Positions 16,251 through 16,546 of a DNA stretch of 16,546 nt are shown in pieces. The stretch spans positions 1 through 16,546 of the forward strand of contig DOVJ01000048.1 in NCBI GenBank assembly GCA_003520145.1, read 5' to 3'. How positions within the stretch are numbered: position 1 is the stretch's first letter; each line of letters opens with the position of its first letter. Position numbers and translations under genes: made by a program. This stretch comes from Eubacterium sp. (lineage in GTDB: Bacteria > Bacillota > Clostridia > Lachnospirales > Lachnospiraceae). A model generated the notes under the pieces. That model saw only the letters and a list, made by a program, of their open reading frames with translations. It was not told the origin of the DNA and searched no databases.

Positions 16251-16546
16251 TCATAATTCATCTATAAGTCTTATTATCTCCTTAAAAGGCATAAGTTTAG
16301 AATCAACTTCCTTGGCTCTATGCGCTCTTAATATCTCTTCCGCAGTAGACTTCATAACAGGAAATGCAGCTCTCATGAGCTGATTAGCATATATTACTAT
16401 GTTAACACCATGCGAAGCAAGCTCTTCTTCAGTAACCTGATTGAACGATGTAGGAACAACCACTATAGGAGTCTTCTTGTCATTAGCTCTGAATTTATCA
16501 CAGAATTCAAAGATTTCTGCTGGATCTTTCTTACGGCTGTGAATCA
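16251..16546 (-). CDS. aepX: Phosphoenolpyruvate mutase, C-terminal end (gene continues beyond right edge)
   Basis: The frame is open from the right edge to TGA at 16251, giving about 97 C-terminal residues. Reading from the edge, IHSRKKDPAEIFEFCDKF, then TPIVVVPTSFNQV, then VIYANQLMRAAFPVMKSTAE and MPFKEIIRLI are the typical end of PEP mutase: the strand-helix units near the barrel end and the helix that swaps between subunits. PEP mutase converts PEP to phosphonopyruvate, forming the C-P bond that starts nearly all phosphonate biosynthesis. The catalytic EDK-X5-NS motif lies outside the window, so activity cannot be checked here. A GTG at 16463 is internal and is not the start. Isocitrate lyase and other superfamily members fit this tail less well, and the ppd gene downstream supports the mutase call. 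Also called pepM. Confidence 0.9.
   Translation of the reverse strand, partial: IHSRKKDPAEIFEFCDKFRANDKKTPIVVVPTSFNQVTEEELASHGVNIVIYANQLMRAAFPVMKSTAEEILRAHRAKEVDSKLMPFKEIIRLIDEL

Noticed and set aside
16251..16463. A stand-alone 70-residue gene starting at GTG 16463
   Set aside because: The frame stays open to the right edge and the extra residues match the PEP mutase family, so the GTG is an internal valine codon.
1..16546. tRNA, rRNA, CRISPR arrays, insertion sequences and attachment sites
   Set aside because: Nearly all bases lie within intact protein-coding genes on one strand; no spaced direct repeats, transposase-like frames or structured RNA signatures were noticed.

Overview
The window looks like chromosomal DNA from a low-to-moderate GC Firmicute, most likely a Lachnospiraceae member of the Butyrivibrio/Pseudobutyrivibrio kind. 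The reasons are heavy use of ATA and AGA codons, strong AGGAGG-type ribosome binding sites, a membrane-anchored GH9 cellulase-type enzyme, and a Gram-positive-style cell-surface polysaccharide locus. The taxonomic call is inference from gene content; no rRNA or tRNA is present.

Every supported gene lies on the minus strand, so transcription runs from position 16546 down to 1. Fourteen genes are packed with overlaps or gaps of at most about 30 bases. There is no internal stretch long enough to hold an obvious promoter or terminator, which suggests one long transcription unit entering from the right edge and leaving at the left edge.

Right part (16546-10446): a phosphonate biosynthesis module. 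It contains the C-terminal end of phosphoenolpyruvate mutase (aepX/pepM), a calcineurin-like metallophosphoesterase, an extended SDR (NAD-dependent epimerase/dehydratase type), a LicC/PntC-like nucleotidyltransferase, a very divergent lactate/malate-dehydrogenase-like protein, phosphonopyruvate decarboxylase (ppd/aepY) and a LicD-family transferase. Read as a pathway: PEP becomes phosphonopyruvate, then phosphonoacetaldehyde, then a further-processed phosphonate; this is activated with a nucleotide (probably CMP) and passed by LicD to a sugar of a surface glycan. No aminotransferase is visible here. The identity of the phosphonate head group is therefore open, and the unfamiliar dehydrogenase is the most interesting gene of the set.

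Middle part (10443-5381): polysaccharide export and assembly. It holds a Wzx-type flippase, UDP-galactopyranose mutase (glf, making UDP-galactofuranose), a polysaccharide co-polymerase whose cytoplasmic domain looks like a dead BY-kinase fold, and an acyltransferase-3 membrane O-acyltransferase.

Left part (5350-1): a membrane-anchored multidomain GH9 glycoside hydrolase, then the initiating polyprenyl-phosphate sugar-1-phosphate transferase (WcaJ/CpsE type), then the N-terminal 389 codons of a TetM/EF-G-like translational GTPase that runs off the left edge and is probably unrelated to the polysaccharide. No Wzy polymerase and no ordinary glycosyltransferase is present, so the rest of the locus must lie upstream of 16546 or elsewhere.

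The best candidate for something undescribed is the phosphonate module, with its extra dehydrogenase, phosphoesterase and SDR, wired into a galactofuranose-containing, O-acylated exopolysaccharide locus that also carries its own anchored endoglucanase-type hydrolase.
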